From positions 38,246 to 102,245 of the forward strand of contig QCJE01000002.1 in assembly GCA_003216235.1 (NCBI GenBank): 64,000 bases of DNA, given 5' to 3'. Positions 51,576 through 60,534 of this stretch are shown piece by piece. The position numbers and the translations under genes were made by a program. Position 1 is the stretch's first letter, and each line of letters opens with the position of its first letter. The stretch comes from Pelagibacteraceae bacterium AG-404-P07. GTDB taxonomy: Bacteria; Pseudomonadota; Alphaproteobacteria; Pelagibacterales; Pelagibacteraceae. The notes beneath the pieces were generated by a model. It ran no database searches, was not told the origin of the DNA, and saw only the letters and a program-made list of their open reading frames with translations.

Positions 51576-51925
51576 TGACCAAAACTACAAAAGATTTATT
51601 AGAGTTTTGGGAAGATCAAATGAAACTTTCGCATATGTCTAGTAATTATTTCTTTAGAAAATCTCCTTCTCATTATCATATGATGCTGTTGGTAATGCAT
51701 GCATTTAAATACAAAGAACATTTAACTGTTGAAGAACTTAAGACAAAACTATTTAAAACATCTAGACCAAAGTCAGCTCTAATGATTAATGAGGCTTGTG
51801 AAAAAGGCTTCTTTTTTCTTGAAAAAGGATCAAATGATCAAAGAAAAAAATTTATTAGACCAAGTAAATCCTTTATTGATGAATTTAATTTATATATCCA
51901 AACATTAAAAAATCTTAGTTTCTAA
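51575..51925 (+). CDS. Winged-helix (MarR-like) DNA-binding protein
   Basis: LTVEELKTKLFKTSRPKSALMINEACEKGFFFLEKGSNDQRKKFIRPS wHTH pattern; ATG overlaps tdm stop. Confidence 0.65.
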   Translation: MTKTTKDLLEFWEDQMKLSHMSSNYFFRKSPSHYHMMLLVMHAFKYKEHLTVEELKTKLFKTSRPKSALMINEACEKGFFFLEKGSNDQRKKFIRPSKSFIDEFNLYIQTLKNLSF

Positions 51926-52011
51926 AGAAAAAATCTCATTAATATATTTATTACTTATATTTTTTATATATATAAAAAATTATATATTTAACTTATGCTA
52001 AAAATAAAGTT

Positions 52012-53343
52012 ATGAATATGTCATTACCAACAAAAGCAAAAGTAGTAATAATTGGTGGAGGTATTCATGGATTAAGTACTGCTTGGAAACTTTCAGAGAC
52101 ATACAAAAATCCTGGTGACATAATTGTTTTAGAAAAAGAGGATACAGCAGCAGGTGCAAGTGGAATTGCCTGTGGAGTAGTAAGAAACAATTACTTTCAA
52201 CCTGCAATGCGAGAGCTAATGGCTCACTCAGTTTCAGTTTGGGAAAGTGATCCAAAAGCATGGAAATATAATGCAGTAGGATATCTTCAAATATCTCCAG
52301 AAGTAATGCATGATGATGTTTTGTCTATATACGAACAACAAAAAGCTATCGGATATGACTCAGAATTTATAGAAGGTGAAAAAGATTGCATGAAATATAT
52401 GAAGGGCATTTTTGATGATTGGCAAGCTCAAGGGATCACATCAGTACTTCATGAAAAAAAAGGTGGTTATGCATTTAATAAAGATTCAATTAAAGCTCTT
52501 GAAAAAAAATCAGTAACTAATGGAGTTAACGTTATTAAGGGGGTTAGAGTAACTGGATTTAAAAGAGGCAGTAACAGTAAAGCTGTAACAGGTGTTGAAA
52601 CTGACAAAGGAATAATAGACTGTGAACAAGTAGTTGTTGGGGCTGGTCCTTGGGTTAGAGATTTTTGGAATATGTTAGAACTTCCAAAAACTGCATGGAT
52701 AAAAGATGAAGATGGAAGATTCCATGAAACTGATATGTGGAAATATTGGATGCTGCAAGAAGGAATTATAGGAGTAGAACCTGATTTTTTAAAAACAAAT
52801 AATGGTAAACAGCCACCTGTGGTACATGTCGACTCTACTGCTCCTTTATATTCAGATACAACAAAAAAATTAATTACAGATAAAATTTGGGGAATTTATT
52901 ACAAACCTGATATTGAGGGTTTAGGAGTTCAAGGTGGTACGTCCCCTTATATAGTTGATAAACATTTTGATAAAGTTAATGTAGATCCGTATGGAGTAAA
53001 ATCACCCGAGTATCAAACAACTGATGCATTTAATGAAATGTGGTGTTCAGCGTTAGCTCATTGTCAAAAAAGATTTGAAGGTAAGTCTCATTTATATAGA
53101 AAGGGCCCATCAGGTGGCTTAGGATGTATGACCCCAGACTCATTTCCAATCTTTGATAGATTTTTAGAAAACGTTTATATGATTGCAGATGCAAACCATG
53201 GATATAAAATGATTGGTGTTGGAGAATTAGTTGCAAAAGAAATTTTAGGACAAGAAAGTGACTTGCTGAAACCTTTTAGATTCAACCGATACGAGAAGGG
53301 TGAGCTTCACCCTACTTCGAACAGTCCGTTTCCTTGGAGCTAG
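52012..53343 (+). CDS. FAD-dependent oxidoreductase (DAO/SoxB-like)
   Basis: AKVVIIGGGIHGLSTAWKLSETYKNPGDIIVLEKEDTAAGASGIACGVVRNNYFQPAM. Confidence 0.88.
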   Translation: MNMSLPTKAKVVIIGGGIHGLSTAWKLSETYKNPGDIIVLEKEDTAAGASGIACGVVRNNYFQPAMRELMAHSVSVWESDPKAWKYNAVGYLQISPEVMHDDVLSIYEQQKAIGYDSEFIEGEKDCMKYMKGIFDDWQAQGITSVLHEKKGGYAFNKDSIKALEKKSVTNGVNVIKGVRVTGFKRGSNSKAVTGVETDKGIIDCEQVVVGAGPWVRDFWNMLELPKTAWIKDEDGRFHETDMWKYWMLQEGIIGVEPDFLKTNNGKQPPVVHVDSTAPLYSDTTKKLITDKIWGIYYKPDIEGLGVQGGTSPYIVDKHFDKVNVDPYGVKSPEYQTTDAFNEMWCSALAHCQKRFEGKSHLYRKGPSGGLGCMTPDSFPIFDRFLENVYMIADANHGYKMIGVGELVAKEILGQESDLLKPFRFNRYEKGELHPTSNSPFPWS

Positions 53344-53413
53344 TTTATCTAAGTAGACAGACGTTTTTTTTTCAGTTACCTTTTTGAACTAAAAATTCTT
53401 AACAGAGGGGACT

Positions 53414-54883
53414 ATGACAGATCTAGAAAAGCACGTAAATAAACCTGGTAGAGATAAACTTGTAAAACAAGTTAGAGCTAAAATAAATGAACTTGGAGTT
53501 GAGTATATTTTTTTTCAATTTATATCAGTTACTGGAAGAGTAGTTGGTAAAGGTATTCCTTCCGATCACTGGGAAAGAACTTGTGAAAAAGGATTTCAGC
53601 TAGTTTACGGTGCTACTGCCAACTTATTTTTAGATAGACATAACAACTACATAGGATACGGGCCTGAAGCTAAAGAATTAGTTGGAATTCCAGATCCTGA
53701 AACTTTCTGCCAACTGCCCTGGGATAAAAAAGTTGGAAGAGTATTCGTTACTTGTTTTAGAAACAGAGAAGAAAGAGAAAATCCAGGTGGTCATTTAACA
53801 TCTGATTGTAGAGGAAATTTGAGAATAATTGCTGAAGAATTTAAGAAAAAACATGGTTACCAATTGAGAGTTGGTACTGAACCTGAAATGATGTGGTTAA
53901 CAAAAAATCCAGATGGCACTCCAACAGGTAAAGGATTTTCTAAACCTTATTGTTATCATATTGATCAATTTGAATCTCTCAGACCTGTTTTCATGAAAGT
54001 AATGGAATACGCTAGAGCAATGGGCTTTGATATGATTCAAGGTGATCATGAAGATGCTCCAGGACAACTAGAATTAAACTGGATGTACGATGATGTCTTA
54101 AGGAATGCAGATAGACTTTCAACTTATAGACAAATCTGTGCACAAGTAGCAAGAGAATTCAATTTAATTGCTTGCTTTATGACAAAACCTTTTATGGGAG
54201 TATCAGCAAGTGGTTGTCACACTAACATGTCTTTATGGACAGGTGGTAAAGATAAGGTTAATAAATTAGGTCATAAATCTATTCCAGGAATGGACGAGGT
54301 GTTTAGCTATGTAGAGGGTGGCACAAATACATTTATGCCTGATACTAAGGATGTTCAATTACCAGGTAAAGTGGGATTATTGTCTATCGGTGGAGTAATG
54401 AAACATTTAGGAGCACTTACCGCAATCGGGTCATCAACTGTTAATTCTTATCGAAGATTATGGGATCAAGGATTCTGGGCACCTGTTTATGCAGATTGGG
54501 GTTATCAAAATAGAACTTGTGGATTAAGAGTTTCTGCTCCAGGACGATTTGAATATAGATCAGTAGACTCAATGCATAATCCTTATTTGATGGGAGCAGG
54601 TCTATTAAAAGCATTTGATGATGGTTTAACAAATAAAATTGATCCAGGTAAACCAGAGTCTAGAAACATTTATGAAGCTCAAAAAGCTGGAAAAGATGTT
54701 AAAAAATTACCTTTAAGTCTTGGTGAAGCATTAGATCAATTGGCTGATGATAAAGTTATTCAATCAGCGATGCCAGATGAAATGTATAAGATATTTCATT
54801 GGTATAAGAATGATGAATGGGAAAAATTTTTAGGTGCAACAACTCAATGGGATCTGGACACTTATCTGGATTGTCTACCATAG
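53414..54883 (+). CDS. Glutamine synthetase-like ligase (type III / GlnT-like), function unassigned
   Basis: VGTEPEMMWL, QGDHEDAPGQLELNW, GCHTNMSLW, GRFEYRSVDSMHNPYL. Confidence 0.85.
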   Translation: MTDLEKHVNKPGRDKLVKQVRAKINELGVEYIFFQFISVTGRVVGKGIPSDHWERTCEKGFQLVYGATANLFLDRHNNYIGYGPEAKELVGIPDPETFCQLPWDKKVGRVFVTCFRNREERENPGGHLTSDCRGNLRIIAEEFKKKHGYQLRVGTEPEMMWLTKNPDGTPTGKGFSKPYCYHIDQFESLRPVFMKVMEYARAMGFDMIQGDHEDAPGQLELNWMYDDVLRNADRLSTYRQICAQVAREFNLIACFMTKPFMGVSASGCHTNMSLWTGGKDKVNKLGHKSIPGMDEVFSYVEGGTNTFMPDTKDVQLPGKVGLLSIGGVMKHLGALTAIGSSTVNSYRRLWDQGFWAPVYADWGYQNRTCGLRVSAPGRFEYRSVDSMHNPYLMGAGLLKAFDDGLTNKIDPGKPESRNIYEAQKAGKDVKKLPLSLGEALDQLADDKVIQSAMPDEMYKIFHWYKNDEWEKFLGATTQWDLDTYLDCLP

Positions 54884-54910
54884 TCTTTAAAAATATAGAG
54901 AGGGAAAGAT

Positions 54911-55855
54911 ATGTGCGGAATAGCAGGATTAATACATAGAGGCAAATCTTCAAAAGTTGGTCATGAATTGCAAGGAATGTTGCAAGCTTTAAAACATAGA
55001 GGAGAAGACTCTACTGGTTACGCTTTGTATGGGGACACAGATGGAAAAAATTTCATTATGCGATTTAAGGTAGGCGAAAACGTTGGTGAAGGAAGCACAT
55101 CTGTAGCAGAGGACGTATCTGTTTATGATGAAAGAAAAAAAATTGTTGATAGCTATCTTTTAGAGATGGGTGCAAAAATCATTAAAGAAGAGAGAATTCT
55201 TCCATACTCTTTAAGATATGAAATTGAATATAATAAAAAAGATTTATTAGAGTTTTCTCAAAAAATAGAAAGTATTCCAGGTGTTGAAATTCTCTCAATG
55301 GGTAAATCTTTAGAAGTAATTAAAGATCTTGGGAATGCTAAAATGGTTTGTGACAGATACAATTTAGATAAACTTGTTGGTACTCATGCAATAGGTCACG
55401 CTAGAATGGCAACAGAATCTGGTGTAGATATTAAATCAGCTCACCCATTTTGGGGCTACCCATTTAGTGATGTGTCTGTAGTTCACAACGGTCAACTAAC
55501 TAATTATTGGAATAATAGACGTGCTTTAGAAAATAAAGGTATGAGGTTTATGTCTGAGTGTGACTCAGAACTTATTGCAGTTTACATTGCGCAAAAAATG
55601 AGAGAAGGAGCATCGTTAGAAGAAGGTATGAAAGAATCTCTTATTGGCTTAGATGGAGTCTTTACTTATTTTGTTGCTACTAAAGACTCTTTAGGAATGG
55701 CAAAAGATACTATGGCTGCAAAACCATTGGTTCTTTATGAGTCTGATGATTTAGTGGCTATGGGTTCAGAGGAGATAGCAATTAGATCAATTTTACCACA
55801 AGAAATCGACACATATGATCCATTCGATGGAGAGGTTAAGGTATGGCAAATTTAA
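54911..55855 (+). CDS. mgsA: Class II glutamine amidotransferase, N-methylglutamate synthase subunit A-like
   Basis: MCGIAGLIHRGKSSKVGHELQGMLQALKHRGEDSTGYALYG (Ntn Cys2). Confidence 0.8.
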   Translation: MCGIAGLIHRGKSSKVGHELQGMLQALKHRGEDSTGYALYGDTDGKNFIMRFKVGENVGEGSTSVAEDVSVYDERKKIVDSYLLEMGAKIIKEERILPYSLRYEIEYNKKDLLEFSQKIESIPGVEILSMGKSLEVIKDLGNAKMVCDRYNLDKLVGTHAIGHARMATESGVDIKSAHPFWGYPFSDVSVVHNGQLTNYWNNRRALENKGMRFMSECDSELIAVYIAQKMREGASLEEGMKESLIGLDGVFTYFVATKDSLGMAKDTMAAKPLVLYESDDLVAMGSEEIAIRSILPQEIDTYDPFDGEVKVWQI

Positions 55856-56697
55856 AGAATGTAACAAAAAAAACCAAGGCCCAAGCAATGGGTATGCACA
55901 CTGAAGTTCTAACCGGAAGAACACAGCAAAAATTTTTTAATCCTGATGAAGCTGAAAATTTTTATTACTTTGGAACTTACGATGTAGATTTTAACAAGAG
56001 AACAGATCTTGATGTAAAGAATATGACAGCAGCCGATGCTAATAAAAAAATTGATAACTTAATGAGCCAGGGTTATGGAACTATAGTAATTAAAAACCCT
56101 CAAGGAAAACACAGTATCGGTGTTGGAATATTAAATAAACTAAACTTAATTTTTGAGGGAAGCTTAGGATATTTTGGAATGGGTTCCTGTGATGGTCCAA
56201 CTGTACGTATAAATGGAAGAGTTGGCTGGTCTTGTGCTGAAAATTTAATGGCAGGCAAAGTAGTGATAGAAAAAAATGCTGGTTCATGTTTTGGTGCAGC
56301 TATTAGAGGTGGAGATTTAATATGTAAAGGGAGCGTTGGTGCTAGAACAGGTATTGATATGAAAGGTGGAACCATAATTATTGGTGGAGATGCGGGCGCT
56401 TTTACAGGTTTTATGATGCAAAGAGGTAGAATAATAATACTAGGTGATGTTGGAATAAATCTAGGCGACTCTATGTATGATGGGACAATTTTCGTAGGTG
56501 GAGAAATTGGTTCATATGGTAGTGATGCAGTAGATTCCGAACTGACTAAAAGCGATCAAGATTGGTTAAAACGAAAACTAAAGGTCGCTGAAATCGGAGA
56601 AAATTTTGATGTTAGTAAAATGAAAAAAATAGTAGCTGGTAAAAAACTTTGGAATTACGATAATTTAGAACCTACAGAGAAAAAAGGAGCAATTTAA
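55843..56697 (+). CDS. mgsB: Glutamate synthase GXGXG-domain protein, N-methylglutamate synthase subunit B-like
   Basis: Repeated right-handed helix: GSCFGAAIRGGDLICKGSVGARTGIDMKGGTIIIGGDAGAFTGFMMQRGRIIILGDVG. Confidence 0.8.
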   Translation: MANLKNVTKKTKAQAMGMHTEVLTGRTQQKFFNPDEAENFYYFGTYDVDFNKRTDLDVKNMTAADANKKIDNLMSQGYGTIVIKNPQGKHSIGVGILNKLNLIFEGSLGYFGMGSCDGPTVRINGRVGWSCAENLMAGKVVIEKNAGSCFGAAIRGGDLICKGSVGARTGIDMKGGTIIIGGDAGAFTGFMMQRGRIIILGDVGINLGDSMYDGTIFVGGEIGSYGSDAVDSELTKSDQDWLKRKLKVAEIGENFDVSKMKKIVAGKKLWNYDNLEPTEKKGAI

Positions 56698-58106
56698 TGG
56701 CTAAGAAAAAAAATAAAAAGAAATCAAATGGTAAAGGTGTTGGAGGAAAAGCTGATGTTCATACACATGAAGAAGGTAAAAGAAATAAAAGTTTACTAGG
56801 CCATAATGCTATTTTTACTCCAGAAGTAATAGATGATATTCATATAAAATCACAGTTGGGACGATACAGAATGCGTGGAATGGCATTAATGAAAAAAATT
56901 CCAACATTTGATGATTTAGTTTTCTTACCAGGAACTTTAACAAGGTTTGTAATCGAAGGTTATAGAGAAAAATGTGAAACAAAAACTATAATTGGTCCAA
57001 GATGTGAAAATCCTATTGAATTAGATATACCAGTTTATATCACTGGTATGAGTTTTGGTGCGCTTTCTTATGAGGCAAAAACTGCTTTAGCAAGAGGTGC
57101 AACAATGGCTGGAAGTGCTACTTGTTCAGGAGAAGGTGGAATGATTCCTGATGAAAGAAGATATTCAGAAAAATGGTTTTATCAATGTATTCAATCAAGA
57201 TATGGATTTAACCCACATCATGCCCAGCTTGCAGATGGAATTGAAGTTTTTATTGGACAAGGACAAAAAGTTGGAATGGGTGGTCACTTAATGGGTCAGA
57301 AAGTTACAGACCAAGTTGCTGAAATGAGATCATTACCATCTGGAATAGACCAAAGATCTCCAGCAAGACATCCTGATTGGTTAGGTCCTGATGATTTAGC
57401 TTTAAAAGTTGAAGAATTAAGACAATTAACAAAAAATAAAGTTCCAATTCAATTAAAATTAGGTGCATCAAAAGTTTATGATGACGTTCGTATGGCAGCT
57501 AAATGTGATCCAGACTCAATTTATCTTGATGGTATGGAAGGATCGACAGGAGCTGGTCCACATATAGCAGCAGCAAATACCGGTATTCCTGGCATTGCAG
57601 CAATTAGAGAAGCTAGAAGAGCATTAGATGATGTTGGTAAAACTGGGAAAGTAACATTAATTTATGCAGGTGGTGTAAGAGATGGTGCTGATATGGCAAA
57701 AGCCTTAGCTTTAGGAGCAGATGCTATTGCTATTGGCACTGGATCGATGATCGCATTAAATTGTAACAAAGATATTCCAGAGGCAAATTTTGAAAAAGAA
57801 ATGGGAGTAAAAGCAGGTGAATGCTATCATTGTCATACTGGAAGATGTCCAGTAGGTGTTGCAACGCAAGATCCTAAACTTAGAGCAAGATTAAATCCGG
57901 ATGATGCAGCATTGAGAGTTTATAATTATTTACACTCAATGACTCTTGAGGCTCAATTGTTAGCTAGAGCATGTGGTAAAACAAACATACATTCTCTAGA
58001 ACCTGAGGATTTAGCAGCACTAACTTCTGAAGCATCAGCTCTAGCAAAAGTTCCTTTAGCAGGAACTAACTATACTGTTGGAGTAGATAATTATCATAAA
58101 ATTTAA
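56697..58106 (+). CDS. mgsC: Glutamate synthase FMN-domain protein, N-methylglutamate synthase subunit C-like
   Basis: YITGMSFGALSYEAKTALARGATMAGSATCSGEGGM, CYHCHTGRCPVGVATQDP. Confidence 0.85.
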   Translation: MAKKKNKKKSNGKGVGGKADVHTHEEGKRNKSLLGHNAIFTPEVIDDIHIKSQLGRYRMRGMALMKKIPTFDDLVFLPGTLTRFVIEGYREKCETKTIIGPRCENPIELDIPVYITGMSFGALSYEAKTALARGATMAGSATCSGEGGMIPDERRYSEKWFYQCIQSRYGFNPHHAQLADGIEVFIGQGQKVGMGGHLMGQKVTDQVAEMRSLPSGIDQRSPARHPDWLGPDDLALKVEELRQLTKNKVPIQLKLGASKVYDDVRMAAKCDPDSIYLDGMEGSTGAGPHIAAANTGIPGIAAIREARRALDDVGKTGKVTLIYAGGVRDGADMAKALALGADAIAIGTGSMIALNCNKDIPEANFEKEMGVKAGECYHCHTGRCPVGVATQDPKLRARLNPDDAALRVYNYLHSMTLEAQLLARACGKTNIHSLEPEDLAALTSEASALAKVPLAGTNYTVGVDNYHKI

Positions 58107-58117
58107 AGGTAACTATT

Positions 58118-58534
58118 ATGGTTAAGAAAAAAAATAAAAAAAAAGTTACAAAATCAGTAGCTGTTAAAGACCAACAATTAGGTAAAAAAAAAGAAACGGC
58201 TAGAGAAAAAATGATTGGTCAGTCAATTGGTTATAGATATGACGTTAATCTTCTTCCAGACTATACTAAGATAACTCCTTTTTTAAAAAAGTATGTCGAA
58301 GCTATGGGTTGGGATGATTTAAATTGGTTAGAAGATGTTCATATGGGATACGAAGAAGGAAGACCTGCAGTTTTTTGTAGAAACGCAAATGGCTGGGTTA
58401 CAATTCCAAAATCAATTAAACTACCTAACAATCAACAAGACAGAGATATGATAGCTAGAGAACTTTTAGTTAAATTTCAAATGTCTCCAAAACATCCTCT
58501 TGTTGATTTAAAAAAAGCATACTTAAAATTTTAA
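58118..58534 (+). CDS. Conserved hypothetical protein (138 aa) with Lys-rich N terminus
   Basis: MVKKKNKKKVTKSV...; LLPDYTKITPFLKKYVEAMGWDDLNWLEDVHMG. Confidence 0.75.
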   Translation: MVKKKNKKKVTKSVAVKDQQLGKKKETAREKMIGQSIGYRYDVNLLPDYTKITPFLKKYVEAMGWDDLNWLEDVHMGYEEGRPAVFCRNANGWVTIPKSIKLPNNQQDRDMIARELLVKFQMSPKHPLVDLKKAYLKF

Positions 58535-58536
58535 TA

Positions 58537-58600
58537 AAACAATCTATAGTTGATTTTTTTTTAAAACCTCTTGCTAATTCAAGGTTTTAGAGAATTGTTT
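58537..58600 (+). promoter_or_regulatory. Candidate structured 5' leader of amt
   Basis: Outer AAACAAT/ATTGTTT (58537-58543/58594-58600) enclosing AAAACC-tc-TTG/CAA-GGTTTT. Confidence 0.4.
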
Positions 58601-58661
58601 CATTTGTCACACGTTCCTAAATTTAATAGGGTTTTTAAAAATAAATAAGGAGATAGAGAAT

Positions 58662-60062
58662 ATGACTGATCAGTTAGCTGCTCTAACTACTATATTTACA
58701 GAATTTTACTACTGGGTAACAGTGGTTCTAATGTTTTTAATTCACGTTGGTTTCTGTATGTATGAAGTTGGAGCTTCTCGATACAAACATCACCAACATA
58801 CTCTTATGAAAAATACAATGCTGATACCTTTGGTAACAGTAACCTGGTTTTTATTTGGTTGGTGGATTTATTGGGCTTTCCCAACAGGACCGGGATTAGC
58901 ACCTTCAATAATGAATGAAAGCACTGCGCTAATTACAGATGACTCTGCTTTTAGTGCTACTTGGTACAAAGCAACAAGTGATTTAATGGCTGTAAACTTA
59001 GGAGATCACATTTCTGGTGTCTTCTGGGCTGCATTCCTTTTATTCTCTTGGACAGCTGCTTCTATCGTTTCAGGAGCAATTATTGAAAGAATTACAACTT
59101 TTGCATTTGGAATTTTAGCAATTGCAATAGGTTCAGTATTTTGGACAATCGATGCTGCTTGGGGATGGCACTTTGATGGCTGGATGCTTAAACTATTGGG
59201 ATACCATGATGCTTATGCATCAGGAGTAATTCACGCGATTGCGGGTGGATTTGCTTTAGGTGTTCTTATGGTTTTAGGACCAAGAATTGGAAAATTTTCA
59301 TCTAGCGGTGAACCGAGAAACATTGGGCCAAGAAATCCTTGGCTAGTTACAATTGGATTATTTCTAATTTATACTGGTTTCTGGGGCTTCTACGCAGCAT
59401 GTAATATACCAATCTTTGATCTTGGACCTGAATACGGTATGGAAGGCATAAGTTATTGGACTGCTACAAACATATACGTAACCCCTACTACACTTAGTGG
59501 TATTACTTTTAACTTCTTGATGTCATTATCAGGAGGATTATTAGCCGGTTATTGGATTGCAAAAGGTGATCCTTTCTGGACATACTCAAGTGGACTAGCA
59601 GGTATCATATGTGCTTCAGCTGGAAATGATTTATATCATCCAATTCAAGCAATGATTATTGGTATGATCGGTGTTGTGATTTCATACAAACTACATTACT
59701 GGGTTGAACGTAAGTTCAAAATTGATGATGCAGTTGGTGCGGTTGCAGTACATGGTTATGCTGGATTTATTGGTCTAGTGATATGTGGTTTTGTTCTTAA
59801 TGGTTACCCATCATCTGGTTACAGTGTTGGTGCTATGTGGGACGGGACAACTTATGCTACAATTAACCCATTAGGACAATTCTTAGGAGCATTAATAATG
59901 TTCGTAGTTCTTGGACTAATACCAGGTTATGTCATTGCAAAAGTACTTCATGGAATGGGTAAATTAAGAATACCTCGTGATGTGGAGATTGCAGGACTTG
60001 ACTATGAAATAATGGAAACTGCTAAAAGGGACGAAAGAACTGTTTCGTCTGCAACCAGGTAA
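58662..60062 (+). CDS. amtB: Ammonium transporter (Amt family)
   Basis: SWTAASIVSGAIIERITTFAFGI, ASGVIHAIAGGFALGVLMVLGPRIGKF, GAVAVHGYAGFIG; GGAG RBS upstream. Confidence 0.92.
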   Translation: MTDQLAALTTIFTEFYYWVTVVLMFLIHVGFCMYEVGASRYKHHQHTLMKNTMLIPLVTVTWFLFGWWIYWAFPTGPGLAPSIMNESTALITDDSAFSATWYKATSDLMAVNLGDHISGVFWAAFLLFSWTAASIVSGAIIERITTFAFGILAIAIGSVFWTIDAAWGWHFDGWMLKLLGYHDAYASGVIHAIAGGFALGVLMVLGPRIGKFSSSGEPRNIGPRNPWLVTIGLFLIYTGFWGFYAACNIPIFDLGPEYGMEGISYWTATNIYVTPTTLSGITFNFLMSLSGGLLAGYWIAKGDPFWTYSSGLAGIICASAGNDLYHPIQAMIIGMIGVVISYKLHYWVERKFKIDDAVGAVAVHGYAGFIGLVICGFVLNGYPSSGYSVGAMWDGTTYATINPLGQFLGALIMFVVLGLIPGYVIAKVLHGMGKLRIPRDVEIAGLDYEIMETAKRDERTVSSATR

Positions 60063-60074
60063 AGGAGAAACAAT

Positions 60075-60305
60075 ATGGCAACAGTCACAAATTGGATCGA
60101 TCACCTGAACAAACCTGCAGAAGAAGTTGTAGGTGCTGTTTATCCTGGTGCTGGATCCTCAGAAGGATTGCTAGTAATTTTAGCAATTATTTTATGGGTT
60201 GGTTGGCATGTTTTAACCGCAAAGTCCGAAAGTGATGAGCTTGAAAGACTTTCAAGGAAAAGACATGGTCCAAATGATCATAAAAGTAATATTACCGACT
60301 GGTAA
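60075..60305 (+). CDS. Small single-TM protein (76 aa) downstream of amt
   Basis: MATVTNWIDHLNKPAEEVVGAVYPGAGSSEGLLVILAIILWVGWHVLTAKSESDELERLSRKRHG...; own RBS (aaaGGAGaaac). Confidence 0.75.
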   Translation: MATVTNWIDHLNKPAEEVVGAVYPGAGSSEGLLVILAIILWVGWHVLTAKSESDELERLSRKRHGPNDHKSNITDW

Positions 60306-60322
60306 TCTTTAAATAAAAATTT

Positions 60323-60351
60323 GGGCGCTACATTAAGTGGCGCCCTTTTTT
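60323..60351 (+). terminator. Intrinsic terminator after amt operon
   Basis: GGGCGCTACattaaGTGGCGCCC followed by TTTTTT. Confidence 0.9.
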
Positions 60352-60361
60352 ATAATTCAAA

Positions 60362-60517
60362 ATGTCTGAAGAAGATAATAATGAAGAACTAAGACCAAGC
60401 AAAATGCGAGGTGTTGCTTTTCCAAAAGCAAAATACGGAGTCATAATAGCAGTAATAATAATTGTTATAGTAAACTTAATGTATTACAGGGAAACAATTT
60501 TTTCTTTATTTAGGTAA
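60362..60517 (+). CDS. Small single-TM protein (51 aa), not in ORF track
   Basis: MSEEDNNEELRPSKMRGVAFPKAKYGVIIAVIIIVIVNLMYYRETIFSLFR*. Confidence 0.5.
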   Translation: MSEEDNNEELRPSKMRGVAFPKAKYGVIIAVIIIVIVNLMYYRETIFSLFR

Positions 60518-60534
60518 TTATGTTAATTTAATTT

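Noticed and set aside
51960-51979. 20-bp palindrome TTTTTTATATATATAAAAAA between wHTH and FAD oxidase genes
   Set aside because: Pure A/T composition; expected by chance in such an AT-rich genome and without GC-stem support.
56090-56375. Two overlapping - strand ORFs opposite the GXGXG subunit
   Set aside because: Repetitive Pro/Leu-rich antisense shadows of the glycine-rich helix repeat.
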